Source of the DNA: Ceratorhiza oryzae-sativae
Lineage: Eukaryota; Basidiomycota; Agaricomycetes; Cantharellales; Ceratobasidiaceae
Assembly: GCA_030998015.1 (NCBI GenBank)
Contig: JARWMV010000246.1
Span: 62,001 to 126,000, forward strand
Direction of reading: 5' to 3'
Length of the DNA: 64,000 nucleotides
The notes under the pieces: model-generated
Told to the model about the DNA's origin: nothing
The model's database searches: none
Seen by the model: the letters and a program-made list of their open reading frames with translations, nothing else
Made by a program: the position numbers and the translations under genes
Shown here: in pieces, positions 22,666 to 34,562 of the stretch
How positions within the stretch are numbered: the stretch's first letter is position 1
Layout: every line of letters starts with the position of its first letter

Positions 22666-23992
22666 TGTGGTCACTGTGGCCGGTCATTCGACTGCTCATC
22701 CGGCGCTTTATACACTGCATCAGAACATGGCGCCGATCGCTAACCCCATGACGCGCTTGGCCAGCCAATGACCGAGCATGGTCACGTGCAGCCGTAGCTC
22801 CCTGCGCAACCCAGTCGAGATCGACCCAACGCTCCAATCGCCGCCTGCTTTTCATCGAGGAAAATGCACACTCAGAAAATACATATCCATTTATTCACTG
22901 TGTCCTATCGTGCCGAGTCCTCAGCCCAGGATGTTATTGCCCGCTGTTCCTTCCACGTGCCCAGCTGCGTCGTTCGGCCCAGTTTGGTCCCCCTGTCCTC
23001 CACCCTCATTGGCTTCCTTCTTTAAAATCAATAACCCTCGTTTTTTGGCCACCTGATCTTGTTGCGTTTCCCCTGGCACTACGACTTGATGATTTGGCAT
23101 TCCTCGCGCCCTACACCTGAATGTACCTCTACTCGTCAGTCGTCCCTTGACTCCCGGCCGTTGCTTAAAACATACTTATTATTGATTGGTGGGACGTATC
23201 TGGGAGTAATACGTCATCGCACCGAGTGAAAACGACAGACGTGGTGACGTACGGATCTTCGTTCATATTTCGGATTCACTGATATTTAGGATAATGGCTA
23301 ATTCGCTCTTTAGAATATGAAGCAGAGTACTGCGTGGCGAAAGGTGAGGGAAAGGGAGGGAAAGGGAGGGCAAAGACAGACCTCGATATGAAGGGGGCAA
23401 CCTGCGGAGAGAGGCACCGGATTCCAGTCTCCCTGCAGAAGATGGCCGTTGGTCATGTCATTATAACGTGGCTAACGCATATATCATACACACCTTGTGA
23501 AGGATATTTGAATAGTCGCCGATATCGCGCTCCTATCAGACCACTGCCGGATAGCCCCGGACCCATCGCTATTACTACATTCGAGCGAGGGTGAGCGTCA
23601 AAATCTCAGCCCAAATTACATTTTCGGTATATAGGCACCCGAACTGAGGCGTGCAAACAAGGACTCACTGCTCAAGAAACTTGGTCCTCCCATCCAGATC
23701 TCCCAGAAAGTCTAGTAAAAATCGAGCAGTTCCCGGTCGGTTGCAAATAAGTGTAAACTGGATTTCGGTCTTGTTCAGGTAGATCCTGCTTCGATTCTCC
23801 CCATTTAGGAGTCTCAACGATCATTACACCGGTAACTATTGAGCCGAGCGATATGCACTACTCATTGGTCACACTTCCTACTTCTCCATACCGCGAATAT
23901 ATAGGGTGCGCTCATTAGCCATACATCCAATTATCTATGCACTATTGCCTGCGTGGCTCAGAGGCCCAAGATCCAATTTGTTTGCTAGAGCT
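22666..23992. other. intergenic, 1.3 kb
   Basis: No convincing gene. There is a short tandem GGGAAA/GGGAGG run near 23340-23370. Open frames at 22778 and 23334 lack exon signals and family resemblance. Confidence 0.35.
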
Positions 23993-24640
23993 CTAATGAT
24001 TCAGTTTGTTTTGCTCTGTTTCGCCCTGCTGTTCGACTCCTCCATCTTGCTCGCCCGCCTGAGCTTGTTCTCCTGGTTCTGGTCCTCGTTCCTGCCCTTG
24101 ATTCTGCTCCTGCTCCTGCCCTTGCTCCTTCTCCTTCTCCTGTTGTTCTTGTTCTACTTGTTCCTCCTGCTCCCCCTGTATTTCACGGCCTTCGGCTGGA
24201 ACATCCTGCTCGCCTTGACTCTGGTCTGTTCCAGAGACCTGATCGAGATTATCGGCTCTTTTAATTTTTAGTTTGGTACAGAAGCTCTGCTGGGTGTCAG
24301 AGGATCCATTAGACTTGATCCCGCGGCTTCTAACGCTGAAAATGGAGAAGTTAGAATGATCGAAATGAGGTACTAGGTAAAACAGTCCCTACGTATTACC
24401 AATTGGAAGCGGAGAGCTACAAAGAACTCGATGAATGATCGCATGTCTGACAAGGATTGAACATGACCGCGTACATTTGGGTAGCCATGGTTTTTAGCAC
24501 TATTACTTAGGAAGATTGTGTCCGAGTGAAGGCGCTCGATACCTAAAAATCATACCAATCGATCAGAGAACAACAGTTTAGAAGAGTGAACAAGATATCC
24601 GAACCAGGCTGAAATCGCTGGGAGGGCTTGAACGAAGACT
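23993..24640 (-). pseudogene. decayed coding remnant with Glu/Gln-rich tail
   Basis: On the minus strand a coding-like stretch can be followed from about 24640 to a TAG at 23993-23995. It reads FEQVFVQALPAISAWFGYL, then after an in-frame TGA (about 24549-24551) GIERLHSDTIFLSN, GHVQSLSDMRSFIEFFVALR, an apparent intron, and about 85 residues rich in Glu and Gln (EQEEQVEQEQQEKEKEQ). The TGA could only be avoided by a 13-nt intron, which is too short. No start codon fits. I do not recognise the family. It is either a broken gene or a gene with a sequence error. Confidence 0.35.
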
Positions 24641-25836
24641 TGCTCGAAGCTCGTTCTCGTCTTATACGACAGCTAACACGGTTCATTCGAACACGCAAAC
24701 AAAAGACCCCTCACACGACTTCCAGATCAAAATTTCAAGAATACACCCTATGTCCGTCGTGGCCCACCCCCCACAGCCCAGATGCCACTCAAAACAGATC
24801 CCCCACACAGGCCGAGCTCTCCAGACCGAGGCACGAGGCGGACTAGACCTATTTCCCCAGAGTCAGCTGGACAACATGATGACGAGATTGTGGAGAGTCG
24901 GACATATATGTGATGCGGGGAAGGAGAGAGAGCAAGTCGAGGTTGTATTGAGCGCTCTTCAGATGAGGGGTGCAAAAGCAGGAACAAACAAGATTTCCGA
25001 GATGATCAAGAAGCGATCAAACTCGCTAAATCGAGATTTTCTGCCAATAAACCCGTCAAAGTAATAGGGATTATAGTGTCTCGCATAAAGAAATCAGTCG
25101 TGAGGTCGCATATATAGCGTTATTCTAAGCCCACAATGGTCTACTAGAGCGCTCTGGCTTGATAGAGTTGACGTTCGGCCTTTCGGGCGACGCGGCTCAA
25201 ACCCCAAAACACCACGAGCTGTGTTTCGGCGCCGTCCTCCCCACCTTTTCGCCTCTATTAATTTTTCGCCTTGCGGCACCCCCCTGTCCCCGCAACGCCA
25301 GACGACTACCTCGAGGAAGCCAGCACGAGGGGCGTCGAATAATCATGCGGTACAAGCGTCGCCGGCGGACGCGTTTCGTCGGTTGATTGAACAGCCCCTG
25401 TTCAAGCTAAGCTGGAGCTGTTGGCTCGAACGATAGCCCATTCCGGACCGCGTACCGAATCACCAGCGGAAGCAACGGAACACCAATCATGCGTCTATGA
25501 CGAGTGAGATTCCTTTGTACGAGCTCGCTTTCAACCCGATTTCTCAAGGGTGATTTCGCCCAGGCACACTTTTTCGAGTAAAAGTTGACTCTCGATTTTC
25601 TAATTCTCGGAGGTTACGCACCGAGTATCTAGAAACCGTTGTGCGCACGTATATTTTACACGATCGGCCCCCTTTCACGCCTGAAAAAGTGAACCGCAAG
25701 CCTCGGGGTACCAAGAATCAAATACCTATCTAGCATATTACACACACCCAGTAGAAACGGTATACCTCAAAAACGGTGAATTACAAACAAAGAAAAACAG
25801 TCTACTATGTACCCGTTCTAGGCCATATGTCCTACT
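24641..25836. other. intergenic, unresolved
   Basis: Open frames occur on both strands (24748-24987 minus, 24750-25064 plus) but neither has exon signals or a recognisable domain. Possibly the eroded 5' half of the remnant to the left. No call. Confidence 0.3.
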
Positions 25837-28041
25837 CTATTCATCCAAATGGAACGCCATGTTTTCCCGATTTGGATCCATCACACGCGCGTACTCCAGG
25901 AACAGCCTATCGTTCATCCAGGATTCAGCATCCAAACCAGGCCAAAAGATAAAGGCTTACCTAAACAAATACGCAATCATGTCTTCTTTTCTATAGAATG
26001 TTTTGCTCCATATTTTTCCTGCCAAGCCGATCTTGCGCGCAAGATCGTCGTGTCCACCTTGCCCCTGTGAATCGCCTCGGAAGAATTGCATGATGTCGTA
26101 AAGGTCAGTCAAGTCGACTTTGACGGGAACGTAATGCACCCAGGGCATAACTCGGTCCATGTACCTGTACACACGCATCGTCGGCGGTTGCGCGAGAGAC
26201 ATAGCGGGAACGAGACTCACCATTCTGGAAAGATTGTGGTTTTGAGGATCATCGAATTGGTAGTCATCAGCCGCTTGAACCGCGCAGACCAGCCGTTTCC
26301 GTCAATCTAGATAATACTGTGAGCCTTTTGCTGCAGCATGAAAAAACCGACTTACATCCATGATGTACTTGTACCGGTTCGCGTCTGACCAGTCCATATG
26401 ATCACGATACTCGAAAATGCTCTTCATCTCCGTACACACCGGCTCGTCGCACTGAAGCGGCTCACCCGCAAACGCAATATCCATCATTCGCTCGTTGAGC
26501 TCCTTTCTCTTTTCCTCGACCGGATGACCAACCGCCTTGTCGGGCCCCAGTGGTCTCAACACGCTTCGTACACCCTCCTGTTCGTTCGTGAGCTTGTTCA
26601 ATCGGGCGCGCTGGGAGATGTTCCAAGGTCGACCGGGCCCAAACCAGATACCCGTGTTTGATCCGCGCCAGAGTACACGATCATCAGGCTTGTCTTCCCA
26701 GACAGGATCGATCCCAACATCTTCTGTCCATTGCTCGATCGGGATGGTGCGAATGTCGGAATGGAGCGGGGTAGTGCACATTGAAAACGCAGGAGTCAGG
26801 AACCGACGTATACCTGGGCCTCGATCATGCTGCGCCAAGAAACCATTGATGTGAACAAAGTCCGGGTGTTTGCACGGGTCCATCGACACGACGTGGTCGT
26901 GGATAAACGACTTGGGCTGAGCAGCATGGCGGGCTTCCATGTCGGGTCGCACGTTCCATGGTTGTTTGGACTGCTGGATGTGCAAGGACGAGTTGGCAGG
27001 ACAGCCGTCGACCCAGCCGGAATACGGTCGATGGGGGATGCTATCCTGATCCAAGTCTATGCGGAAGAGCATTAGCCGAGGACGGTTAAAGAAACAGGCG
27101 AATAGTGTTGTGCTTACATGTGTGACGCTTCGCCGCATCGAGGGCTGCCTCCTTGAGTTCTCTGGATATGAATTGGTACGGCCCGTCGTGGGCCGTAAAC
27201 GTGGCCCTAAAGTCAGGGAGCCAGCGGGCAACATCGCCGAGTAGGTCGATCTGCATGGTTGCTCGTGGCAAGAGCTCGTCAATGCGGTCGCCCAGCGTGT
27301 GGGCGCCAACAGCGATGTGCCCGTTCTCGCTCGCGAGGGTGTACGTCCCGCCTTGCTTTTCCCAGCCTTTTTGCGTCTCTCGGAGCACACTGGGAGAAAC
27401 ACCCCAGAACGGAGCGAGGTCATGGTTGATGGTATCATATTCGTCGAGCAGCTGGACGTTGTGCGCGGTTGCATAGTCCCACCTGGGTCCAGTTTTAGTT
27501 TAGCTCACAATCAAACATCATGCATCAAACGCGTCAATTTACCACTTGTCGAATCCAGGCGGCGGAGGCCTGCCGTACCTGCGTTCGTACTCGTCGACCG
27601 CGTCCGCCAGATGCCGGCTCTGTCGATCAACTTTCGCTTTCCACGCCGCCTCGGCCCGCGCAAAGGTCGTAGATTGGGTGCCGGCCCTCGGGGTTGACTT
27701 CGACCAACCCGTCGTCGCGATACACATGGCCCGGCAACCTAGATTTGCCCGACGCGGGCACAACCACGGGCACCTCTGCCGGTTTTTGCCCGGCGGGGTG
27801 GTGGTGCCCAGCCCACACGTCGGGCTCCGAGTCCTCGTCGTCCCAGACGTCCTTGAGCGCGGGGTCGAACCCGGGTCCGACGACCGCCACTCATGAAGCT
27901 ATGGTGCATGGCCGCACCCACGGGGTCGGACACGAAGCTCTGGCTCGGGCGGAGGTGGTGGAGGAGAGTCATGCCAACTACGGTGAAGACAAGCGCGCCA
28001 GCGACCTGGCGCACACGCGTCCGGCCTCGAATGGGACCCAT
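25837..28041 (-). CDS. GT90 (CAP10-like) glycosyltransferase, frame breaks present
   Basis: Type II Golgi glycosyltransferase of the CAP10/GT90 family (capsule or O-glycan xylosyl/glucosyl transfer in fungi). N-terminus MGPIRGRTRVRQ and a signal-anchor helix (AGALVFTVVGMTLLH), then a stem, VYRDDGLVEVNPEGRHPIYDL, ARAEAAWKAKVDRQS, and the family hallmark ERRYGRPPPPGFDKWWDYA. The catalytic region runs DLAPFWGVSPSVLRE, DPCKHPDF, DKPDDRVLWRGSNTGI, YKYIMDIDGNGWSARFKRL and PWVHYVPVKVDLTDLYD; it ends MAFHLDE at 25837. As given, the frame changes near 27889-27895 and again at 27655-27668 (between HPIYDL and ARAEAAW), each fitting a one- or two-base indel. No intron explains either. Family call firm; integrity uncertain. 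Confidence 0.82.
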
Positions 28042-28395
28042 GCTGGCTGGCGCGGTGTTCAGCAGGCGAATGGCAGCGGCAACGAGCACTCACCGGATGG
28101 TGGGTGTATGTGAGGTCAAAAGTGGGGTTCGCGCTTATGAGGCTGCTCGTCGTCAACGCTTGGATTTTTCTCCGACCCAAACAAAGCCAGCCGCCCAATT
28201 TAACACAAATGTCATCTATCTCCTGATCGATCACACCCGATATTCATTCCACAATACAAACAACAGGAAATAGCAAATCCAGGGCACGGTTTGACCTGCA
28301 CGGAACACGAGGTGAGGCAGGGAAGACATGACTGGGGAAGAGGAATAAAATTAAAGAAGCACAGTTTCCAACGATAAGCGCCTCGCCAGGAGAAC

Positions 28396-29809
28396 TCAGA
28401 ACTCAGTGAACGAGTACGCATACGGGTCGAGTCGTTCTTGTGGCGGTGGCATCGCTGCAGGCATCAGCCCTGGAATCTCAGACGGAAGTGGCAGCGGCAA
28501 GTTTGAAAAGTTGCGTGTGTCGCCGGCCGACAACACTTGAGGAATCAACGGCGCCTGCAACAACATCCATGTCAACACTAGCCAAGTCAACAACCACAAG
28601 TGGCTTACTCGAATCTCGCCCCGCTCAAGCGCGCCCCAATCAACGCCCCTGAACCAGGGATGAAGCAGCACATCCTCTACCCCGCCGCCAAGATTGCCCA
28701 ATCGTCTACTCCTGTCGGTTGCAAAAATTCTTGAATGAGCTCCTTGCTGCCACGGTCCAGCTCTTGGGCCAGTACACCTTGCCCTTCAAAATCTTGTCAT
28801 ATCCCAAACGGATTGTCATCGAAAAACGGCGGATACCCGACCAGCATTTCGTAGCACAGGATCCCGCATGCCCACCAGTCAACTGCCTTGCCGTGCCCAG
28901 CGCTCTGAATGATCTCGGGTGCGAGATACTCGGGGGTCCCGCACAGCGTCCACGTTCGGTCCGGCACGATCTTTGCGAATCCAAAGTCCGCAATGCGCAG
29001 ATAGCCACGATGGTCTAGGAGCAGGTTTTCAGGCTTGAGGTCTCGGTAGATGATATCGTACGCGTGCAAGTGCCTGAGCGCGAGCACAATTGTCGAGAGA
29101 TAAAAACGTGTGACGTCTGGCGAGAAACGTCCCGCACGACGCAGATGCGAGAAGAGCTCGCCACCAGGGACATAGGAGAGAAGCATATATACGTTTAGAT
29201 GATCCTGGAACGTTGCGTATCTAGCAACGCGTATGATTAGCCGCCCGCGGCATGATCATGTTGGACAGGGCTCACAGATCAACAATAAACGGATGGCGAA
29301 TTCGGCTCAATATGTTCCTCTCCGAATTAACGTGCTCGACCTGCTTGAGTCTCACGACTTCGCTCTTGCGCAGCACCTTCATAGCAAAATGCTGCACTGC
29401 TCCGGGCTGACTTGCCGCCGGACGCAGTCGAACAAGCAGAACACGACCAAACGTCCCAGTCCCTGCAAGTGCCATTAACAACGCCATCCAGCCACCGAGC
29501 CTCAGACGACTCACCAAGCGTCTCGACCACGTCGAAATCCGTCAGCTGGACGGTCTGACCTCCATCGTCCGCTTCGCCTTCGGCCTGGGCCTCTTTCGCG
29601 CGCGCCCGAGCTTCAGCCTCTCCCTTTTCCCGACCCGTGTCGGCGGTCGTGCTCGCTCGTCGTGTGTCCATATCCGGAGTGGGTTTATCGATCGAGGCTA
29701 CGCTGTGTTTACGAGAGAGCGAGAGTTCGGCCTCGGAGTGGGTCACAGAGGTAGGTGATGGGTAGAACGATGTCGCGGTTGCAGATGGTCGACGGTGCGC
29801 TCTGGACAT
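28396..29809 (-). CDS. cAMP-dependent protein kinase catalytic subunit (frame breaks in C-lobe)
   Basis: PKA catalytic subunit (TPK type). First exon 29809-29515, then 29462-29276, then from 29220; last exon 28554-28396. After a 90-residue Ser/Ala/Glu-rich N-terminal extension the kinase domain has [56 protein letters not shown], the activation loop [15 protein letters not shown] with the PDK1-site Thr, and [12 protein letters not shown]. After DDNPFGI the sequence needs three frame changes within about 90 bases (28797-28805, 28742-28753, 28714-28724) to recover [20 protein letters not shown] and DRSRRLGNL. The AGC tail ([20 protein letters not shown]) is intact. PKA is normally essential for growth and virulence programmes, so sequence errors are more likely than true loss. 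Confidence 0.88.
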
Positions 29810-31655
29810 GGTATATGGTGGTAAAGCTCGAGAGGCGTCTTTATTCAGGGTGCCAGTTGGGAGAGTTGTACAGACGCTGGATGACACGGCGGCTGACGTA
29901 GCCTGGGATACCGGTCGGATGGCTCCGTTAGATACGGCTAGTGTGGCGACTCACAAGTCGAAACTAGAATTACAAACACCCGGTTCGACACAGCAAAAAA
30001 TCTCAGACCAAGTCGACGGTGGGGAGGAGAGCAACCGGGACGCACAGGTTGCGGGAGACGGTTGCTGTCGTCGGAGCACGTGCTCCCCTCCTTTGTTCCA
30101 GTTCTCTTCTTCTCTTTGCCTGCTTTATTGTTGCCCCTGCTGATTGAGATAAGATACCATCTAGCAGCTGTTGGACTTTGGTTGTGTCCAGAATGAAGAA
30201 GTAGGTAAAACGTATCCACGCGCCGCGTCTAGGAGGGATATCCTGGCCATTCGGTCATACGTCATCAGTTGTACTTGTGAGCGCTTATTTGCTCCGAGAA
30301 CTCAGCCTACCAATCGAATCGCCGAATTAGCGCTTGGAAACGTTGCATATGCGTTGGCGGACATTCGTAATCGAAATATCAAGCCGCTGATAACCGAAAT
30401 CCAACGCAGATGTCTCGCCGTGGAGGGTAGTAGATACACGTCCTTGGCTCACACGTTAGCAATGCTCACTCTGTATGCGATTCCATGAGTGGAACGTTGA
30501 CTCATGGCAAAGTAAGCCAAGATTCCCCTAGCGTCTTTATCCAAGTTGTCCAAAAAAATATTTTGAAAGGCGCTCACAGTTGGCATTGTCGAACGATTGG
30601 CCCTTATTTCGAGTCCCAGGCAGCTCGTTGACTCAAATTTTTGCCTAAGAAATGGAGTGTGCCGGTGTCTTGAGCTCCCATAGACACCGGACGACCGCTA
30701 GGCTTTACCGTATCCGATACAATAAATACCTGAGATATTCGGTAGACAGGCACCACTCCCGCCCATCTCCACTCGCTGCCATACGCTCGAAGGTATGAAC
30801 ACTTGTCGCCCTGGTTGCGCCAGTAACGGCGCTCAGTACGATCTAGGGTATCTTTGAAATGTATACAAGCCCTCCAAGAACCGAGATCTCGCAGGAACGT
30901 CAGACACGTGCTGTACGTTTACCCAAAAAGCTCCGATAACAACAGCTAACATCGTGGGCGTTGGTCGTAAATTGCAGAACTTGAATCTGGCCCCAAATAC
31001 GGCAGATATAAATCATGGGAAACCCAATCATCCGATTGAGCCGTCCCCGATCCTTATAACTATATTGCCCGATACACCACCAGGAAATGACAATTACCGA
31101 TGTTGAAGCATACTTGTTGTACACGTTCGAATGAGATTAAACCTAGGTTGTACTCTCATTTCACTTTAGCGTGTATGCGCCTCGGTAGATTGCATATTTG
31201 TGCCTAGCGTCTCTCGATGGCAGCTCCTTCATAGCCATCGGGCGTACTGGGAGAACTGGTGCCGCTAGGACATGTGAGCTTGTGAGAGCGCCAAGCTATT
31301 GAGTCTACGATAATATAAACGCGCCAGTCTAGGTGCTTGCACATGCACACACCCCACTCATTGGTTTTCTACACATCCAATTTTATACGTTAACCAGGAT
31401 TAAGGTAGTTTTGTTAAACACTGCCAGTAAGTAGAGATTCTAGTTTGATTCCTACCGTTGACCCTAGTATTATCACTCGTTTGCAGGCTGTTTAATTAAC
31501 ATGCGCGGGTTGGGTCGGTGAGAGCATTCCCGTCCTTCGGATCGATATTCATTTACCTAATGATACTATAGTATGCCTAGCCAGCCTGCCATAGAAGCTT
31601 CCAGGCCAGGAGGTAGCGTTCTTCAACACCTTGTATTGTCTATGCGTTTGGTTTG
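29810..31655. other. intergenic, 1.8 kb
   Basis: Long PKA upstream region. No supported gene; open frames at 30171 and 30900 have no domain or exon signals. The DNA is AT-richer than the neighbouring genes, and the right end borders transposon remains. Confidence 0.35.
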
Positions 31656-32810
31656 ACACCTGGTTTTTCAGACCCTCCAAAACGACCATCTTGTCGAAGG
31701 GCACGCCTTCTGTGGGGAGTACTACGCCCGGTTCGAAGTCCCGGAAGACCCTGGTTGCCTGTGTAATGATGCACTGGAAGAGCAATCACTACGGCACGTC
31801 TTACTGGAATGCCCCTCGTACAATCTGGCACAGATGAAACTGAGGAGGGCCTCGAAATACCTCCGGCTCCATGAGCTTCTGAACACTGTTCCGGGCCTTA
31901 CAGCTATGTCCAATTTCCTCTCCGCCTTGTCTGCTTTCTCTACATAGTCTACTATCTACACTGGGTGACAAAAGTCTTGCAGCACTCGTGTTATGGCTCT
32001 GGGCAGTCAGGAGCGAAGGCAAAGCACAACCTTTTGTATGACATATGTAGGGTACTGTCTAATACATATATTGCAACACTTTGTGAGCATCTGGAGTGCA
32101 TACACAGTGCATGAGGGGAGATGTGGCACAGGGGTGGTTTTTAAGGTCATTGTTCCAGGCATCCCCAAGCTTAGCTGTAGTAGTAGGCATGATAGCACTG
32201 AGCTTTGAGATTTCAATGAGTATCTGAGCTTTTGTGTGCATGCCCCCGTTATTGAGCAATGGTGGCCCAAAGTCAGCAATTTTGGCGCTTTTTGGCCAAA
32301 AACACCCAAAAACAGTACTTTCAGTTGCCCATATCTCTGCAATGGTAGCAGGCACACAAAAGCCCAGATGCCCGTTGCAGTCACAAGGCTCAGCGCTATA
32401 ATACCTACTACTACAGCTAAGCTTGGGGACACCTGGAACAATGACCTTAAAAACCACCCCTGTGCCACATCTCCCCTTGTGCCCCATGTATGCACTCCAG
32501 ATGCTCACAAAGTATTGCAATATATGTATTAGATGGTACCCTAAATATGCCATACAAAAAGTTGTGCTTTGCCTTCACTCCTGACTGCCTAGAGCTGTAA
32601 CACGAGTGCTGCAAGACTTTTGTCACCCAGTGTATACGTGCCCCACGCACCGTCCGTACTTCCCAATTCGTAGCCTGACGTCCCGCTTGTTCCCACCTGT
32701 ACCTTACTTTTATCGTTCCAGGCTCTGCTTTTTTATACGTGCTTTGACTTTGCTCACGTAACGCGTTTCTATTTTCCATACAATAGAACGAATATATTCA
32801 AAAAAAAAAA
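31656..32810 (+). mobile_element. 3' end of a non-LTR (LINE) retrotransposon, 5'-truncated
   Basis: The plus strand from about 31656 to the TAG at 31945-31947 encodes the very end of a LINE reverse transcriptase/RNase H polyprotein: GHAFCGEYYARF, then a zinc-knuckle-like CLCNDALEEQSLRHVLLEC, PSYNLAQMKLRRASKYLRL. This 'GHxF..Y..RF, C.C, H, C' ending is common in agaricomycete LINEs. Its 3' untranslated part is split by the foldback element at 31959-32632 and ends in a 10-A tail at about 32801-32810. The reverse transcriptase core is missing, so this is a dead 5'-truncated copy. A target duplication was not found. Confidence 0.6.
31959..32632. mobile_element. foldback MITE, Tc1/mariner type, TA target duplication
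   Basis: A 674-bp element whose two halves are near-perfect reverse complements. Arms are about 290 bp (31959-32250 and 32345-32632) around a loop of about 90 bp. The ends read CACTGGGTGACAAAAGTC and GACTTTTGTCACCCAGTG, and both are flanked by TA, the target duplication of Tc1/mariner transposons. It encodes nothing and must move by a transposase in trans. It sits 11 bp after the stop codon of the LINE fragment, so it inserted later than the LINE. Confidence 0.85.
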
Positions 32811-32873
32811 GGCAGTCACGTGCAATCCTTAACTCTCCATGCAAACGCCATAAGATTAACCACCAGCAAACGC

Positions 32874-34562
32874 ATGGACAACGGGTCTAAAATGAACTGC
32901 ATTTTGGATATAGCCGAACTATCCCACATCATTCTGGGCCATTTGGGCCGATCCGACCAAGTCCGGTTTTCGTACGTGTCACGGACGTCGTTTCGCCTGG
33001 CTGTCCCACATATTTGGCGCTCAATTCAAGCGATATGGGTTCTGGTCGATTTGATCGACCCAGGCGTAGAATTTAAAACATTGGGTGGTGAATCCCAGCT
33101 TGCAGTAAGCGTTTTGAATTTATTATAATCGACGTTGATTGCTAAAGGGCATTCGAGGAATTCCCCAATGCTTTGAATAAATCGAATTTCGCTCGGTTCG
33201 ACATCTATGCGCCTTTTGTGCAGGAAATAACGGTGCCTTCTATGGACGAGCCCAAATATACCTTGAACACGTGGTGGTACCATCTCCACGAGGAGGATTG
33301 TTTGGGTTGGTCGCGATTGCTAAATTATGTCGACACCCATGTCTTGTTGCCTAGGCTGACCAGAGTACAATACAAAGACTTCAACAGCCGCCTCAGCAAA
33401 AAATGGCTTCAGCTACTTCTGTCCCATTCAGTGCGCAGTGCCGATTTTGTTAATGGTGCAGCCTCTTGGTCTTTTGGGCTGTGTGCGAAGGGCTTGAATT
33501 GCTGGCCTCTAGATCTCCGCCTTCAAACCCTGACCTTATTTCCCAAGGCCTATGACCGTGAAAATCAGGTTCAGCTCGCTCAAAGGATCAAATCGTTTCG
33601 AGAGCTGAGGTCCTTTCGCACCAACTTGTTCGCTATCCAGCGTTATGCACTCCCTATTATCGGAGAGCTATCCAATCTGCATACTATCATCCTCCATTGC
33701 GGTGGTGCACAGAATTTGATCGATGACCGGAGCGATCCCATAGCTCTTTCCCGCTCCTTCAAGAACTCAATGCGATCGATGTCCGGCTTGATTGGGCCAA
33801 AAACTTATGGAGTGTGGCTTCACTGGTAAAATTCTTGAAAGTTATGTCGATCTCCATACGGGCTAGGGCTCCGATGACTTTATCTATGGGGAACGCTGGG
33901 CAGATCATATTATCCTAGGGATATGTCACAATAGCCCAATGCTCTCTCGACTGAACATTTCGCTTGCAAATGATATATATCGTATGCGCCCTGCTACCAT
34001 GACATCAGAGACCATTCGAGAAGCCCTGCGCCAACTCCCGCTTGAGAGCCTCTGGCTAGAAAACATACATTTTGGCAGTAGCTCTGGTTGTACATTTCTA
34101 TCCTCAGCCTGGTTAGGCATGGTGGAACTTCGATGTAGCGCTCAGCAATGTACTCTCACAGAACTCGTACCGTTTGCTCAAAACTTGCCGCACCTAAGAG
34201 TGCTCGAGTTGAATATTGACTTGTCAGGCTCGAGTGTTCCAAGCTTCTCAACTCTGGGACTATCTGAGTTGCCTCGGCATACGGAATTCCGATGCCTCTT
34301 AAGGAGTGCCAAATTATATTGGCGTGACCAGGCCCAAACCTACGCGCTTGCAGAGTGAGTGTATACGCTTTGTCCGCTCACAAAAGTAGGCTCATATGAG
34401 CGTAGATTTCTATACAATTTATGGCCGAACGTGATTTGTGCGACAGCACTAGATGGGATGCAAACATACGCAAATCTACATGAAGAAAAGACTCCCTATG
34501 GGGATCAGTTACGCCAGGAAGTCCGGCTTTTGAACAGATGTATTGAATATATGCGCCGTTAA
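32874..34562 (+). pseudogene. F-box/LRR-like gene, third family member, probably damaged
   Basis: Same exon plan as copies A and B: exon 1 32874-33104, exon 2 from 33158, a third exon ending 34354 and exon 4 34406-34562. F-box: CILDIAELSHIILGHLGRS, VRFSYVSRTSFRLAVPHIW. Exon 2 opens EFPNALNKSNFARFDIYAPFVQEI, as in A. Between about 33729 and 33755 the frame must shift to reach the conserved LFPLLQELNAIDV; no intron phase fits. The later part (GICHNSPMLSRLNI, LPLESLWLENIHFG, FAQNLPHLRVLELNIDL, EFLYNLWPNVICA, LNRCIEYMRR) is well conserved in order. Sequence has diverged far from A and B. Either a recent pseudogene or a one-base sequence error. Confidence 0.55.

Noticed and set aside
23941..23990. 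Possible tRNA (TGGCTCAGAGG, like a D-arm)
   Set aside because: No B-box (GGTTCGANTCC) at the right distance and no acceptor-stem pairing.
23906..24271. Plus-strand frame rich in Leu/Phe that looks like a membrane protein
   Set aside because: It is the antisense of a Glu/Gln-rich coding tract (CTC/CTG/TTC against GAG/CAG/GAA).
31640..31913. Minus-strand small frames over the LINE fragment
   Set aside because: The plus frame carries the conserved LINE C-terminal zinc-knuckle pattern; the minus frames are shadows.
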